DNA of 64,000 nt from Hyphomicrobiales bacterium (GTDB taxonomy: Bacteria > Pseudomonadota > Alphaproteobacteria > Rhizobiales > Rhizobiaceae): positions 1 through 64,000 of the forward strand of contig UBUL01000013.1 in assembly GCA_900468625.1 (NCBI GenBank). Direction: 5' to 3'. Below, piece by piece: positions 17,270-25,942 of this stretch (position 1 is the stretch's first letter; each line of letters begins with the position of its first letter). A model generated the notes under the pieces. It ran no database searches. It was not told where the DNA came from and worked only from the letters and a program-made list of their open reading frames with translations. The position numbers were made by a program, and so were the translations under genes.

Positions 17270-17287
17270 TGTCTATTGATATAGACA
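17270..17287. promoter_or_regulatory. candidate PhnF operator
   Basis: The perfect inverted repeat TGTCTATTGATATAGACA (7-bp arms, 4-bp centre) lies 17 bp upstream of phnG and 47 bp upstream of phnF. GTCTAT/ATAGAC half-sites are of the type bound by HutC-subfamily GntR regulators. A looser copy, TTATATCTATTA, follows at about 17303. Repression of both promoters by PhnF is inferred. Confidence 0.65.
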
Positions 17288-17333
17288 ACCATACAAGATA
17301 GTTTTATATCTATTAGCGAGTCGTGACAAGCGT

Positions 17334-18089
17334 GTGACAGGGCGAGTGGCCGAAATGGCGGGGCAGAAGATACAGAGACAGACGGGCGTGGCGCTCTGGC
17401 GGCAGATTGCCGACCGTATTCGCACGTCCATCAATCACGGCGATTTCGATGAGACGGGCATGGTGCCGCCGGAAACGACGCTGGCGCTGCAGTTCGGCGT
17501 CAACAGGCACACCATCCGAAGCGCGCTGGCCGCGCTGGCACAGGAAGGCATCGTCAGAGCCGTGCAGGGACGCGGAACGCTCGTCGAGCGCAAGGAGCGG
17601 CTGAGTTTTCCGATTTCGAAGCGGACGCGCTTTTCGCAGGGGATCGGCGATCAGGTGCGCGAGACCCGCAGCGTCCTGCTTGCATCGGGCGAAGAGGCAG
17701 CGAGCATGGAGTTGGCCCGGCAGCTCAAGATCAAGACCGGCACGCGGCTTGTGCGCCTCGAAACGCTAGGCCAAGCGGACCATCGCCCGGTGTCGCGCGC
17801 CACGAGCTGGTTCCCGGCCGATCGTTTCGGCGATATAGCCGAGATCTACCGGGCGACCGGATCGATCACGAAGGCATTCAAGGAGCTTGGCGTTCCGGAT
17901 TACGTCCGCGTCGTCACCGAAATCACCGCGACGCATGCCGACGAAAACGATCTCACCGATCTACAACTATCTCCCGGCGCCATCGTACTGGTCGCCCAAG
18001 CTCTCAATGCAGATCTTGGCAATGTTCCGGTGCAATATTCGATTTCCCGCTTCGCCGCCGACAGGGTGCGCTTCACCGTCGAAAATTAA
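17334..18089 (+). CDS. phnF: GntR family (HutC subfamily) regulator of the phn operon
   Basis: A 251-residue regulator. The winged-helix domain spans residues 14-80 (ALWRQIADRIRTSINHGDF, TTLALQFGVNRHTIRSALAAL, GRGTLVE) and a UTRA ligand-binding domain follows (from about 95, with TRLVRLETLGQADHRPV and ADRVRFTVEN at the end). The frame begins with GTG; an ATG seven codons later (17355, MAGQKIQRQ) is an equally good start. It is divergent from phnG with a perfect operator palindrome between them. Confidence 0.92.
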   Translation: MTGRVAEMAGQKIQRQTGVALWRQIADRIRTSINHGDFDETGMVPPETTLALQFGVNRHTIRSALAALAQEGIVRAVQGRGTLVERKERLSFPISKRTRFSQGIGDQVRETRSVLLASGEEAASMELARQLKIKTGTRLVRLETLGQADHRPVSRATSWFPADRFGDIAEIYRATGSITKAFKELGVPDYVRVVTEITATHADENDLTDLQLSPGAIVLVAQALNADLGNVPVQYSISRFAADRVRFTVEN

Positions 18090-18096
18090 AGCTGAG

Positions 18097-18216
18097 TTAG
18101 GAAATCGGCTGAAAATCGTCCGGCGGCCATTGCTGTGCGGCATGCAGAATGCGGATTATGCGCACCGTCTCGCCTGCGAGGTCATAAACCAGCAAATAGT
18201 TTCTATGCACGACGAG
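18097..18216 (-). pseudogene. C-terminal remnant of a ParE/RelE-type toxin
   Basis: Translation on the minus strand gives 39 residues ending in a TAA stop: LVVHRNYLLVYDLAGETVR continues into a strand ending HAAQQWPPDD. This matches the last two beta strands and C-terminus of ParE/RelE toxins. There is no start codon or N-terminal half; the frame breaks off where a GC-rich hairpin repeat begins (18218-18247). No antitoxin gene is visible. This is read from the DNA by hand and is too short for normal gene calling. Confidence 0.65.
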
Positions 18217-18217
18217 T

Positions 18218-18267
18218 CCCCTCTCCCCCGCAAACGGAGAGAGGGGGTGGTGAGGGCCTTTTGGCCC
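18218..18267. repeat. REP-like GC-rich hairpin repeat
   Basis: CCCCTCTCC (18218-18226) and GGAGAGAGGGG (18236-18246) form an imperfect stem, followed by a GGGCC-TTTT-GGCCC hairpin (about 18254-18267). It abuts the toxin remnant exactly where that reading frame ends and lies just past the gpmA stop. Confidence 0.45.
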
Positions 18268-18279
18268 AGATGCTTGCGC

Positions 18280-18915
18280 TCAATGCGCGCCGGACATATC
18301 GCCGAGGACTTCCTTCGAGGCGACGGTGGAATCGGCCTTGAGCTTGTAGACCATCGGCACCCCGGTTGCGAGGTTGAGCTCAAGGATCTGAGCCTTGCTG
18401 AGACGGTCGAGAACCATGACGAGCGAGCGCAGCGAGTTGCCATGCGCCGCGACCAGCACGTTCTGGCCGGAAAGCACGCGCGGCAGGATTTCCGTCAGGT
18501 AGTAGGGCCAGACGCGGGCGCCGGTATCGCGCAGGCTTTCGCCGCCGGGCGGCGGAACGTCGTAGGAGCGGCGCCAGATGTGAACCTGTTCTTCGCCCCA
18601 CTTGGCGCGGGCGTCATCCTTGTTAAGACCGGAGAGATCGCCGTAGTCGCGCTCGTTCAGTGCCTGATCCCTGATGGTTTCGAGTCCGGGCTGGCGGATT
18701 TCATCGAGGATGATTTTCAGCGTATGCTGGGCGCGCGTCAGCGCAGAGGTGAAGGCGATGTCGTATTTGATGCCGTAATCAGCCAGCGCCTTGCCGCCGG
18801 TCTTGGCCTCTTCGATGCCGAGCGCGGTCAGATCGGGGTCCTTCCAGCCGGTAAAGAGATTCTTCAAATTCCAGTCGCTCTGCCCGTGACGTACGAGAAC
18901 GAGAGTGCCGCTCAT
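18280..18915 (-). CDS. gpmA: 2,3-bisphosphoglycerate-dependent phosphoglycerate mutase
   Basis: Glycolytic enzyme interconverting 3- and 2-phosphoglycerate. The active-site signature [10 protein letters not shown] (R8-H9-G10) is at the N-terminus, with [11 protein letters not shown] near residue 90 and the second histidine in [13 protein letters not shown]. At 211 residues it is the short form found in Rhizobiaceae rather than the 250-residue E. coli form. It lies downstream of dapB on the same strand, separated by a repeat. Confidence 0.95.
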   Translation of the reverse strand: MSGTLVLVRHGQSDWNLKNLFTGWKDPDLTALGIEEAKTGGKALADYGIKYDIAFTSALTRAQHTLKIILDEIRQPGLETIRDQALNERDYGDLSGLNKDDARAKWGEEQVHIWRRSYDVPPPGGESLRDTGARVWPYYLTEILPRVLSGQNVLVAAHGNSLRSLVMVLDRLSKAQILELNLATGVPMVYKLKADSTVASKEVLGDMSGAH

Positions 18916-18930
18916 AAATTTTCTCCTTGA

Positions 18931-19011
18931 TAGAGCAATTCCAGGAAAGGTGCATTGCGGCTTTCCGTTGGGGAATTGCGAGACAGTAAAAGGCTGAAGC
19001 GGTTCAACAGT
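18931..19011. repeat. diverged copy of a rhizobial intergenic palindromic repeat
   Basis: The GAGCAATTCC-AGGAAA ... CCGTTGGGGAATTGCG ... AAGCGGTTCA arrangement resembles the better conserved copies at 32981-33080 and 46521-46616. The GCAATTCC/GGAATTGC stem is retained. It occupies the dapB-gpmA gap. Confidence 0.5.
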
Positions 19012-19038
19012 TCCCTGCCGACCCGCTCGGGGATCGTA

Positions 19039-19863
19039 TCAACGTGCGGAGAGCCCGAGAACGTCGAGCATGGAATAGAAGCCGGGTTTCTTGTCGCGCG
19101 CCCAGAGTGCCGCCTGCAGCGCGCCGCGCGCAAACAGCGAACGGTCGCCGGCATTGTGCGAGAGCGTCAGCCGCTCGCTTTCGCTGGCGAAGATCACCGA
19201 ATGGTCGCCGACCACGCCGCCGCCGCGCAGGGTCGCAAAGCCGATCGTGCCCGCCGGGCGCGGGCCGGTATGGCCGTCGCGCACACGAACGGAATTGTCG
19301 TTGAGGTCGATGCCGCGGCCCTTTGCCGCCGCCTGGCCGAGCAGCAGTGCCGTGCCCGAAGGCGCATCGACCTTATGGCGATGATGCATCTCCAGCACCT
19401 CGATGTCCCAGTCGTTCGAAGGCAGTGCGCGTGCAGCCTGTTCGACGAGTACGCTGAGAAGATTGATGCCGAGGCCCATATTGCCCGATTTGACGATGCG
19501 GGCATGGCGCGCGGCGGCCTTGAACTTGGCCTCATCCTCGTCCGAGCAGCCGGTCGTGCCGATGATGTGAACGATGCGTGCCTGCGCGGCAAGCCCGGCA
19601 AAGGTGACGCTGGTCGCCGGCGTTGTGAAATCGATAACGCCTTCGGCATGAAGGAAGGCGGAAAGCGGGTCGTCGGTGACGGGAATGCCGATCGGCCCCA
19701 ATCCGGCGATCTCGCCGGCATCCTTGCCGATGAAGGCGGAGCCGGGGCGCGCGACCGCGGCATGCAGGGTTACGCCGTCCGTTGCGTGGATGATGCGGAT
19801 GAGAGCCTGTCCCATGCGGCCCGCCGCTCCAACCACCACCAGCTTCATCGCATCGTCGCTCAT
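19039..19863 (-). CDS. dapB: 4-hydroxy-tetrahydrodipicolinate reductase
   Basis: Lysine and diaminopimelate biosynthesis enzyme of 274 residues. The nucleotide-binding motif [13 protein letters not shown] is at about 9-21, FTTPATS near 95, GTTGCSDED and the substrate signature [16 protein letters not shown] follow. Family length is normal. It sits upstream of gpmA and 13 bp downstream of the exporter gene on the same strand. Confidence 0.96.
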   Translation of the reverse strand: MSDDAMKLVVVGAAGRMGQALIRIIHATDGVTLHAAVARPGSAFIGKDAGEIAGLGPIGIPVTDDPLSAFLHAEGVIDFTTPATSVTFAGLAAQARIVHIIGTTGCSDEDEAKFKAAARHARIVKSGNMGLGINLLSVLVEQAARALPSNDWDIEVLEMHHRHKVDAPSGTALLLGQAAAKGRGIDLNDNSVRVRDGHTGPRPAGTIGFATLRGGGVVGDHSVIFASESERLTLSHNAGDRSLFARGALQAALWARDKKPGFYSMLDVLGLSAR

Positions 19864-19876
19864 GTCGTCCTATCGT

Positions 19877-21706
19877 CTATTTGCGGGAATTGCTTGAGAT
19901 GGCCGGCCGCTGCAGGTTGTTGAGGCGAGCGTAAAGGCCGTTGTCGGCCTCCGCAAGCGTCTCGTGGTTGCCCTCTTCGACAACCCGGCCGTTCTGCATG
20001 ACAACGATCTTCTCGGCACGCACCACAGTCGACAGGCGGTGTGCGATGACGACCACCGTGCGGCCGCTCATTGCCTCTTCCAGCGCTTTCTGCACCGCGG
20101 CTTCCGATTCCGTGTCGAGCGCCGAGGTCGCCTCGTCCAGAAGCAGGATCGGCGCGTCGCGCACCAGCGCACGGGCGATCGACAGGCGCTGCCGCTGGCC
20201 GCCGGAAAGCGTCACACCGTTTTCGCCGACCGGCGTATCGTAGCCCATCGGCTGCGCCTCGATGAAATCATGCGCATAGGCCAGGCGAGCCGCCTGCTCG
20301 ATCTCGGCATCCGTCGCTTCCGGGCGGCCGTAGCGGATATTGTCGCGGATCGTGCCTTCGAAGAGATAGGGCTGCTGCGAGACATAGGCGATCTGCCGGC
20401 GCAGCGATTGCTTCGTCACATGGGCGATATCCTGCCCATCGATGAAGATGCTGCCGGATTTCGGATCATAGAAGCGCGGGATGAGATTGATGACGGTGGA
20501 TTTGCCTGCGCCGGAAGGGCCGACGAGCGCCGTGGTCTGCCCACCCTCGGCGGTGAAGCTCACGCCGCACAGGACCGCTTCGTCGCCATAGGCGAAATGC
20601 ACGTCGCGGAATTCGATGCGGGCGCCGCTCACCGTGAGCGGCTTGGCATCCGGCAGGTCGCGCTGGCGCGGTTCCATGTCGAGCAGCTCATAGATCATCC
20701 GTGCATTGACGACCGCGCGCTCCAGCTGGACCTGCAGCTTGGCGAGACGCCGCGCCGGATCATAGGCGAGCAGCAGCGAAGTGGCGAAGGAGAAGAACAC
20801 GCCCGGCGAGACATTGTCGTAGATCGACCGGTAGGCGGCATAGGCAAAGAGGCTGGCGATCGCAAAGCCCGCGACGGTTTCGATGAGCGGGCCGTTGCGC
20901 TCCGACAGGCGGGCGATGCGGTTCTGCCGGTGCTCGGCCGCGGTGATCAGCTTGTTGATCTTGCTCTCGAGCTCGTCTTCCATCGTAAAGGCCTTGACGA
21001 TGGAAATGCCCTGGATGGTCTCCTGCATCGCGCCCAGCACATGGCTATTCAGGACGATCGCGTCGCGCGTGGCGGAGCGCAGACGCTTGGAAATATAGCG
21101 CAGCGCCAGGAAGAGCGGCGGCGCGATGATGACGAATGCAATGCTGAGCACCGGGTCCTGGAAGACCATGACTCCGAGCAGCGAGATGAAGGTCAGAAGG
21201 TCGCGCGCCGTGGACGTGATCGTCAGGTTCATCACATCGCGGACGCCCGAGACGTTCTGGCTGATCCGAGCGGCGAGCTGCGCGGAACGGGCTTCGCTGA
21301 AATAGCCGACCGACAGCGTCATCAGATGCGAATAGAGACGGCGCTGATAGCGCGCGATGATGTTGTTGCCGATCTTGGACAGGATGACCGACTGGAAATA
21401 TCCCGCAAAGCCGCGCACCACGAAAACGACGAAGATGCTGAAGCAGATGCGCCATGCATCGACGATGTCGCGCGCGATGAAGGCGCTGTCGATGACCGAT
21501 TTGACGATGTAGCCGATGTAGGCAGTCGAAAGGGCGACGAGGATCAGACAGGCAATCGCGATTGTATAGCCGCGGATATGGTCGCGGCCGTTCTCGGCGA
21601 TAATGCGCTTCAGCATGCCGGTAATGGCCTCGCTGTCGACGCTCTTGCTTTTCGGGTCAGGCAATTTCAATAATCGGCTTCCTGTCATGGACCAAGCGAG
21701 CCGCAT
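19877..21706 (-). CDS. MsbA-like ABC exporter (fused permease and ATPase)
   Basis: A half-transporter with an N-terminal six-helix domain (about residues 45-330) and a C-terminal ATPase. Walker A is ALVGPSGAGKSTVI, the signature [15 protein letters not shown] and Walker B ILLLDEATSALD. The family exports lipids, lipid A or drugs as a homodimer; this member is closest in layout to MsbA-type proteins, but the substrate cannot be told. An ATG six codons in (21688, MTGSRLLKLPDPKSK) may be the true start. Confidence 0.9.
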   Translation of the reverse strand: MRLAWSMTGSRLLKLPDPKSKSVDSEAITGMLKRIIAENGRDHIRGYTIAIACLILVALSTAYIGYIVKSVIDSAFIARDIVDAWRICFSIFVVFVVRGFAGYFQSVILSKIGNNIIARYQRRLYSHLMTLSVGYFSEARSAQLAARISQNVSGVRDVMNLTITSTARDLLTFISLLGVMVFQDPVLSIAFVIIAPPLFLALRYISKRLRSATRDAIVLNSHVLGAMQETIQGISIVKAFTMEDELESKINKLITAAEHRQNRIARLSERNGPLIETVAGFAIASLFAYAAYRSIYDNVSPGVFFSFATSLLLAYDPARRLAKLQVQLERAVVNARMIYELLDMEPRQRDLPDAKPLTVSGARIEFRDVHFAYGDEAVLCGVSFTAEGGQTTALVGPSGAGKSTVINLIPRFYDPKSGSIFIDGQDIAHVTKQSLRRQIAYVSQQPYLFEGTIRDNIRYGRPEATDAEIEQAARLAYAHDFIEAQPMGYDTPVGENGVTLSGGQRQRLSIARALVRDAPILLLDEATSALDTESEAAVQKALEEAMSGRTVVVIAHRLSTVVRAEKIVVMQNGRVVEEGNHETLAEADNGLYARLNNLQRPAISSNSRK

Positions 21707-21879
21707 GTGTCGCGTGCTTCCGCGGCTCTATTAAAGAGTTAGCACGGCTTTGACTAGACATGGCTTGCCGCGCTGGTTAAGGCCGCTCACGGAGCTGCGT
21801 CCATTATAGAGGAACGCGACCCCTTCAAAAAAGTATAGCGCCGGCTGTTTCGGCGCGCCATTGGTTGTTTGCCGGGCGG

Positions 21880-22902
21880 TTAACGCCGCCAGCGGCGGCC
21901 CTCGGTCGCAAGGCCGAAGCTTGCCGGCTTGCGGGCATAGATTGCAAGTCCCGAAAGCGCGGCCAGCGGATTGATGACCACATGGGTCGGGATCGTCTTC
22001 ATCATCTCCGTGTGCGGCGCCTTGTCTTCGAAGGCGGCACGGAATTCCGGCTTCTGCAGCGCCGGCAGGATCTTTTGCGGGATACCGCCGGAGAGAAAGA
22101 CGCCGCCGCGCGCCATGAAGATCATGGCGATATCGCCGGCGACACGGCCAAGATAGGTGACGAACAGCGTCAGCGTCTCTTCGGCCTGCTTGTTGGTGCC
22201 GGCGAGTGCATGATTGGTGATATCGGCCGGCTCCTTGAGGCTCGGTTCGATGCCGTCAGCCGCGCAGATGGCGTGATAGAGGTTCTGCAGGCCACGGCCG
22301 CAGATCACCTGCTCGGCCGAGATGCGGCCTTCGATGGGCTCCAGATGCGGCCAGATCTGCAGGTCGCGCTCCGTGCGTGGCCCGAGATCGATATGCCCGC
22401 CTTCGCCCGGCACAGGCACCCATTGATGCTGGGTATGGACCAGGGCGCCGACGCCAAGCCCGGTGCCCGGCCCGAGCACGACGCGCGATGCGGTCATGTT
22501 CCCAGATGCTTGGCCGATGGTCTGGCGATGCTCGTCGGAAATCTCGGCAATCGCCAGCGCCTGCGCCTCGAAATCGTTGATGACGAGCACGTCCTCGATG
22601 CCGAGATTGGCGATCATCGTCTTCGGACGGATCACCCAGTCGCAATTGGTCAGCGGAATTTCATCGCCTTGCACCGGGCCGGCCATGGCGAGAATTGCCG
22701 AGCGGGGTTGCACCTTGCTGTTCTCGAGGGTCAGCTTGATGGCATCGTCGATCGTCGCGAAATTTGCCGTCTGCACGACCGGAAAATGCTCCTGTTCGGA
22801 GTCCGCATCGGCAAGGATCGAGAAACGGGCATTGGTGCCGCCGATATCGCCGATCAGAATTGGAAAGGGCAGGGGGGCATCGCTGTGATTGAGCTCGGGC
22901 AT
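21880..22902 (-). CDS. glk: glucokinase
   Basis: ATP-dependent glucokinase of 340 residues. The phosphate-binding motif [15 protein letters not shown] is near the N-terminus (15-29), the substrate motif [12 protein letters not shown] lies in the middle, [13 protein letters not shown] and [11 protein letters not shown] follow, then [12 protein letters not shown]. It belongs to the bacterial glucokinase family rather than ROK. mgsA lies 34 bp upstream on the same strand, suggesting co-transcription of a glucose kinase and the methylglyoxal bypass. Confidence 0.95.
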   Translation of the reverse strand: MPELNHSDAPLPFPILIGDIGGTNARFSILADADSEQEHFPVVQTANFATIDDAIKLTLENSKVQPRSAILAMAGPVQGDEIPLTNCDWVIRPKTMIANLGIEDVLVINDFEAQALAIAEISDEHRQTIGQASGNMTASRVVLGPGTGLGVGALVHTQHQWVPVPGEGGHIDLGPRTERDLQIWPHLEPIEGRISAEQVICGRGLQNLYHAICAADGIEPSLKEPADITNHALAGTNKQAEETLTLFVTYLGRVAGDIAMIFMARGGVFLSGGIPQKILPALQKPEFRAAFEDKAPHTEMMKTIPTHVVINPLAALSGLAIYARKPASFGLATEGRRWRR

Positions 22903-22936
22903 GGCCAGGTCCGTGGTCTGCCGCCGGCAAGGCGGA

Positions 22937-23317
22937 TTAATGGTTCAGTGTTTTGATCAGCCGCTCGGCGGTGGATTCGTTGAGCGCCATCGGAATGTCG
23001 TAGAGAACGGCAAGCCGCGTCAATGCCTTCACGTCGACATCGTGCGGCAAGGGGGTGAGGGGGTCGATGAAGAAGACGAGCATGTCGATCTCTCCGGTAG
23101 CGATGAGGGCGCCGATCTGCTGGTCGCCGCCGAGCGGGCCGCTTTTCAATCGGGTGACCTTGAGATCGGGGCAGGCGTCGAGGACGCGGCCGCCCGTCGT
23201 GCCCGTGGCGACAATGTTCCAATCGGCAAGGGCGGCCTCATTGCGCCGTGCAAATTCCGCCATCGCATCTTTTTTCTGATCATGCGCGATCAATGCGATG
23301 CATTTGCTGCCGGCCAT
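22937..23317 (-). CDS. mgsA: methylglyoxal synthase
   Basis: Converts dihydroxyacetone phosphate to methylglyoxal and phosphate. The 126-residue protein starts at the ATG at 23317 ([16 protein letters not shown]), with GGTGGAG about 10 bases upstream; a GTG five codons earlier is less likely. The catalytic region [15 protein letters not shown] and [14 protein letters not shown] are intact. It is co-directional with glk. Confidence 0.95.
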   Translation of the reverse strand: MAGSKCIALIAHDQKKDAMAEFARRNEAALADWNIVATGTTGGRVLDACPDLKVTRLKSGPLGGDQQIGALIATGEIDMLVFFIDPLTPLPHDVDVKALTRLAVLYDIPMALNESTAERLIKTLNH

Positions 23318-23416
23318 GAATCTTTGCTCCACCCGATGCTTTCAATCGATTTATCCGCCTTCTATACCAAGGGGGCGCGTTTTGAAAGACTGCCTCGGCA
23401 AAGGATGGTCCGGGCC

Positions 23417-24451
23417 TTAATGCTGAGGGATTTGGCCCGGCGGCGTATCGCGGGTGGCCGGCATCGCGTCCGTTTCGGCCGATGCGCTGACACCTCCGAC
23501 GTCAGAAGCAGCGGCGCGCGCAGAAACAGCGGGCGCCGCCGCCAATACGGCCTGGCAGGTCTTGGGCAGATCGGAAACCATGACCTCGCGCGGCTTGGCC
23601 GGCGGCTTGGTGCTAGGCTTCGGCTTGGCCCAGGGCTCGGGTCCGAACCACCAGGCGAGCGATTTGTCACAGCCATCGCCGGCGGCGACCGGTGCCTGCC
23701 CCGTGCAGCCGGCAGAGCCGGCGGGGCAGCGAAGGCGGATATGGAAATGCGAGTCGTGTCCGTATTCCGGCCGAAGCTTGCCGAGATTGCTGCGATTGCC
23801 CGTCCAGGTCTCGCACATCTTCTTCTTGATCGCCGGGTTGACGAAGATGCGCTCGACCTCGGGGTAGCTGGCCGCGCGCATCAGCAGCCGGGCATGCGCC
23901 GGCGTCCAGACCTTGTCGTTGATCGTCAGGAATTTGTCCTTGGCGAGCATCGTGGTGAAGGGCAGGGCTTCGCGCTCCTCCGCCGTCATCTTGCGCTGTG
24001 GCATCGGCGTCAGCCAGACGTCGGCGTCGAGGCCGATCTGATGCGAGGCATGACCGTTCACCATCGGGCCGCCGCGCGGCTGCGAGATATCGCCGACGAG
24101 CAGGCCCGGCCAGCCGTCGTTCTTGGCCGCATCGCGCGATAGCCGCTCCAGGAGGCCGATCATCTCCGGCCGGCCCCAGCGGCGGTTGCGCGACAGGCGC
24201 ATGGCCTGCCAGGTCGGGCCGTCAGCCGGCAGGGCGGCGCCGCCGGCAAGGCAGCCTTTGGCGTAGAAGCCGATCGATTGCGGCGATCCCTGCGTCGGCA
24301 GCGTCACGGCTCCGAAGACCGCCTTGGCACTTCCGGGCGAAGGTGCGGCCTGCTGCGCCAGCGCATCGCCGGCGACAAGACCCATCCCGATCGAGGTGGC
24401 GAGGGAAATTTTGCCGATCGTTCGAAAGGCGCGAGCCAGAAGTGAAGCCAT
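23417..24451 (-). CDS. mepA: penicillin-insensitive murein endopeptidase
   Basis: A periplasmic peptidase of family M74 that cuts DD- and LD-crosslinks in peptidoglycan. The chosen ATG (MASLLARAFRTIGK) has AAGGAT upstream and gives an N-terminal signal peptide ending near GDALAQQA. Zinc-binding landmarks are NGHASHQIGLDADVW and a later YGHDSHFHIRLRCP. The C-terminal 60 residues are alanine/proline-rich and extend beyond the catalytic domain, total 344 residues. Confidence 0.92.
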   Translation of the reverse strand: MASLLARAFRTIGKISLATSIGMGLVAGDALAQQAAPSPGSAKAVFGAVTLPTQGSPQSIGFYAKGCLAGGAALPADGPTWQAMRLSRNRRWGRPEMIGLLERLSRDAAKNDGWPGLLVGDISQPRGGPMVNGHASHQIGLDADVWLTPMPQRKMTAEEREALPFTTMLAKDKFLTINDKVWTPAHARLLMRAASYPEVERIFVNPAIKKKMCETWTGNRSNLGKLRPEYGHDSHFHIRLRCPAGSAGCTGQAPVAAGDGCDKSLAWWFGPEPWAKPKPSTKPPAKPREVMVSDLPKTCQAVLAAAPAVSARAAASDVGGVSASAETDAMPATRDTPPGQIPQH

Positions 24452-24593
24452 GCATATCCTTGAAAGGCGGTCGGCATTAGCCGAAGTGATTTGCGGCGAG
24501 ACTATCCTGAAACAGGATGGAAGTGAATCCACAGCAATCACAGATGGCCGATTGGCGGCCGCCTTTCCTCGCATGGGCTTTGCTTCGGACGCG

Positions 24594-25163
24594 TCAGTTT
24601 GCCAGGATTTCCGCCGTCTTGCGGATGCGCGACAGCCGCGGCAGCACCTTGGTGCAGGCGAAATCCTGCATCTCCTGCGAGAGGGTCGTCACGGCATCTT
24701 CGGCGACAATGACAGCGTAATTTGCCGCATGAGCATCACGCACGGTGCCTTCCACGCCAAAATTGGTGGCAACGCCCGTCAGGATCAGCGTATTGATGCC
24801 GCGACGACGCAGCTGCAAATCGAGTTCCGTCCCATAGAAGGCGCTCCACTGGTGCTTGACGATCACAACATCCGGAGTCAGCGCCGCTATCTCGGCGGGA
24901 GCCTCCAGCACGGCCGGCGGCAGGCCTCCGGGCGGAAGCGGGAAGCTTTCGTCGGTCGGCTGATTGACAGCGTCGATATAGTTTGCCGAAAATCCGAACG
25001 TGACGAACACGGTCGTTCCGCCATCGGCTTTCAGCCTGTTTGCGATGGCGACCGTATTGGCGACGATCTGCTGGGCGGAGTAGGGCGCGAGCGGCCGGTT
25101 GAGAACGAGGCTTTGCAGGTCGATGGAAACAAGAGCAGTGGTCTTGGGATCGTATAGTGACAT
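24594..25163 (-). CDS. isochorismatase-family (YecD-like) hydrolase
   Basis: A 189-residue alpha/beta protein of the cysteine-hydrolase/isochorismatase superfamily. The acid residue is in VSIDLQSLV and the basic one in VIVKHQWSAF. In the segment where amidohydrolase members carry the nucleophilic cysteine, this protein has GVATNFGVEGTVRDA, with glycine in place of cysteine, as in isochorismatase-type or YecD-like members. Nicotinamidase or carbamoylase activity is therefore unlikely. It is divergent from a TetR gene that probably controls it. Confidence 0.85.
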   Translation of the reverse strand: MSLYDPKTTALVSIDLQSLVLNRPLAPYSAQQIVANTVAIANRLKADGGTTVFVTFGFSANYIDAVNQPTDESFPLPPGGLPPAVLEAPAEIAALTPDVVIVKHQWSAFYGTELDLQLRRRGINTLILTGVATNFGVEGTVRDAHAANYAVIVAEDAVTTLSQEMQDFACTKVLPRLSRIRKTAEILAN

Positions 25164-25182
25164 CTGGAGCTCCGAGAAAACA

Positions 25183-25222
25183 TGAGGGTATCCTCACAAT
25201 GAAAAATATGAGGATTGCCTCA
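25183..25222. promoter_or_regulatory. two tandem perfect operators between tetR and the hydrolase
   Basis: Two copies of TGAGG-N4-CCTCA, at 25183-25196 and 25209-25222, are exactly 26 bp centre to centre. The second overlaps the first codons of the tetR gene. The sites fit autorepression by the adjacent TetR protein and control of the divergent hydrolase gene. Confidence 0.7.
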
Positions 25223-25834
25223 CAAAAATCAAGTGAAGAATTAAAGACGCGCGCGCCGAAGCGGCAGCGCGGCCATGACCGCGTCGTCGTTCTGCTCGAA
25301 GCGGCGGCGAGGGTGTTTGCGCGCAAGGGCTACGACGCGGCAACGATGACAGAGATTGCGGCCGAGGCGCATTCGTCGATCGGCTCGCTCTATCAGTTCT
25401 TTCCCACCAAGCCTTTGCTCGCCGAAGCCTTGCATATCGATCGCCTGGAACGGCTGAAGGCGGGGCTTCGCGATCTGGCGGAACGCAGCGCCGGGCTTTC
25501 CGCAGCCGATGGCGGCGAGGCGATTTTCGATATGCTTGCCGCTTTCATCGAGGAATATCCGGAGCTTTCAGTGCTTGCCGGACGCCGCGATATCCCCAAG
25601 GAGCGCAAGGCGCGCTCGCGTGCGGAGCTGAAGGAGCTGATTGCGAACGTCCTTCGACAGGCGCGGCCGCCCATATCCGACGATGTCGCGCTGATGTCGG
25701 GCATCGTGCTCGAACTGCTGCGTATCGCCGTCGTTGTCGCCAGCGAGCCGGAAGCCGCGGAGGATCGGCGCGTCCTCGCCGAATTGCGCCTGATGCTGCG
25801 CCGGCGCCTGGAGGAAGCTGCCTCCGAAAGCTGA
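25199..25834 (+). CDS. TetR family transcriptional regulator
   Basis: A 211-residue regulator from the ATG at 25199 (MKNMRIASQKSSEEL); ATG at 25208 is an alternative. The helix-turn-helix lies at about 35-70: LLEAAARVFARKGYDAATMTEIAAEAHSSIGSLYQFF in order. The C-terminal ligand domain is generic. It is divergent from the YecD-like hydrolase and overlaps its own probable operator at the start codon. Confidence 0.9.
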   Translation: MKNMRIASQKSSEELKTRAPKRQRGHDRVVVLLEAAARVFARKGYDAATMTEIAAEAHSSIGSLYQFFPTKPLLAEALHIDRLERLKAGLRDLAERSAGLSAADGGEAIFDMLAAFIEEYPELSVLAGRRDIPKERKARSRAELKELIANVLRQARPPISDDVALMSGIVLELLRIAVVVASEPEAAEDRRVLAELRLMLRRRLEEAASES

Positions 25835-25942
25835 TTTCGCCAATGGCCGGCCGACTGCAAGTGAAGAGATGGGCGATTGCGTCCTGCTTTTTGCCCTCAT
25901 TTGCCTTATGCTGATTCTCCAGAAATCATCGGGAGATCATGG

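Noticed and set aside
19964..21673. 569-codon plus-strand frame over the ABC exporter
   Set aside because: Antisense to a conserved gene, no domain.
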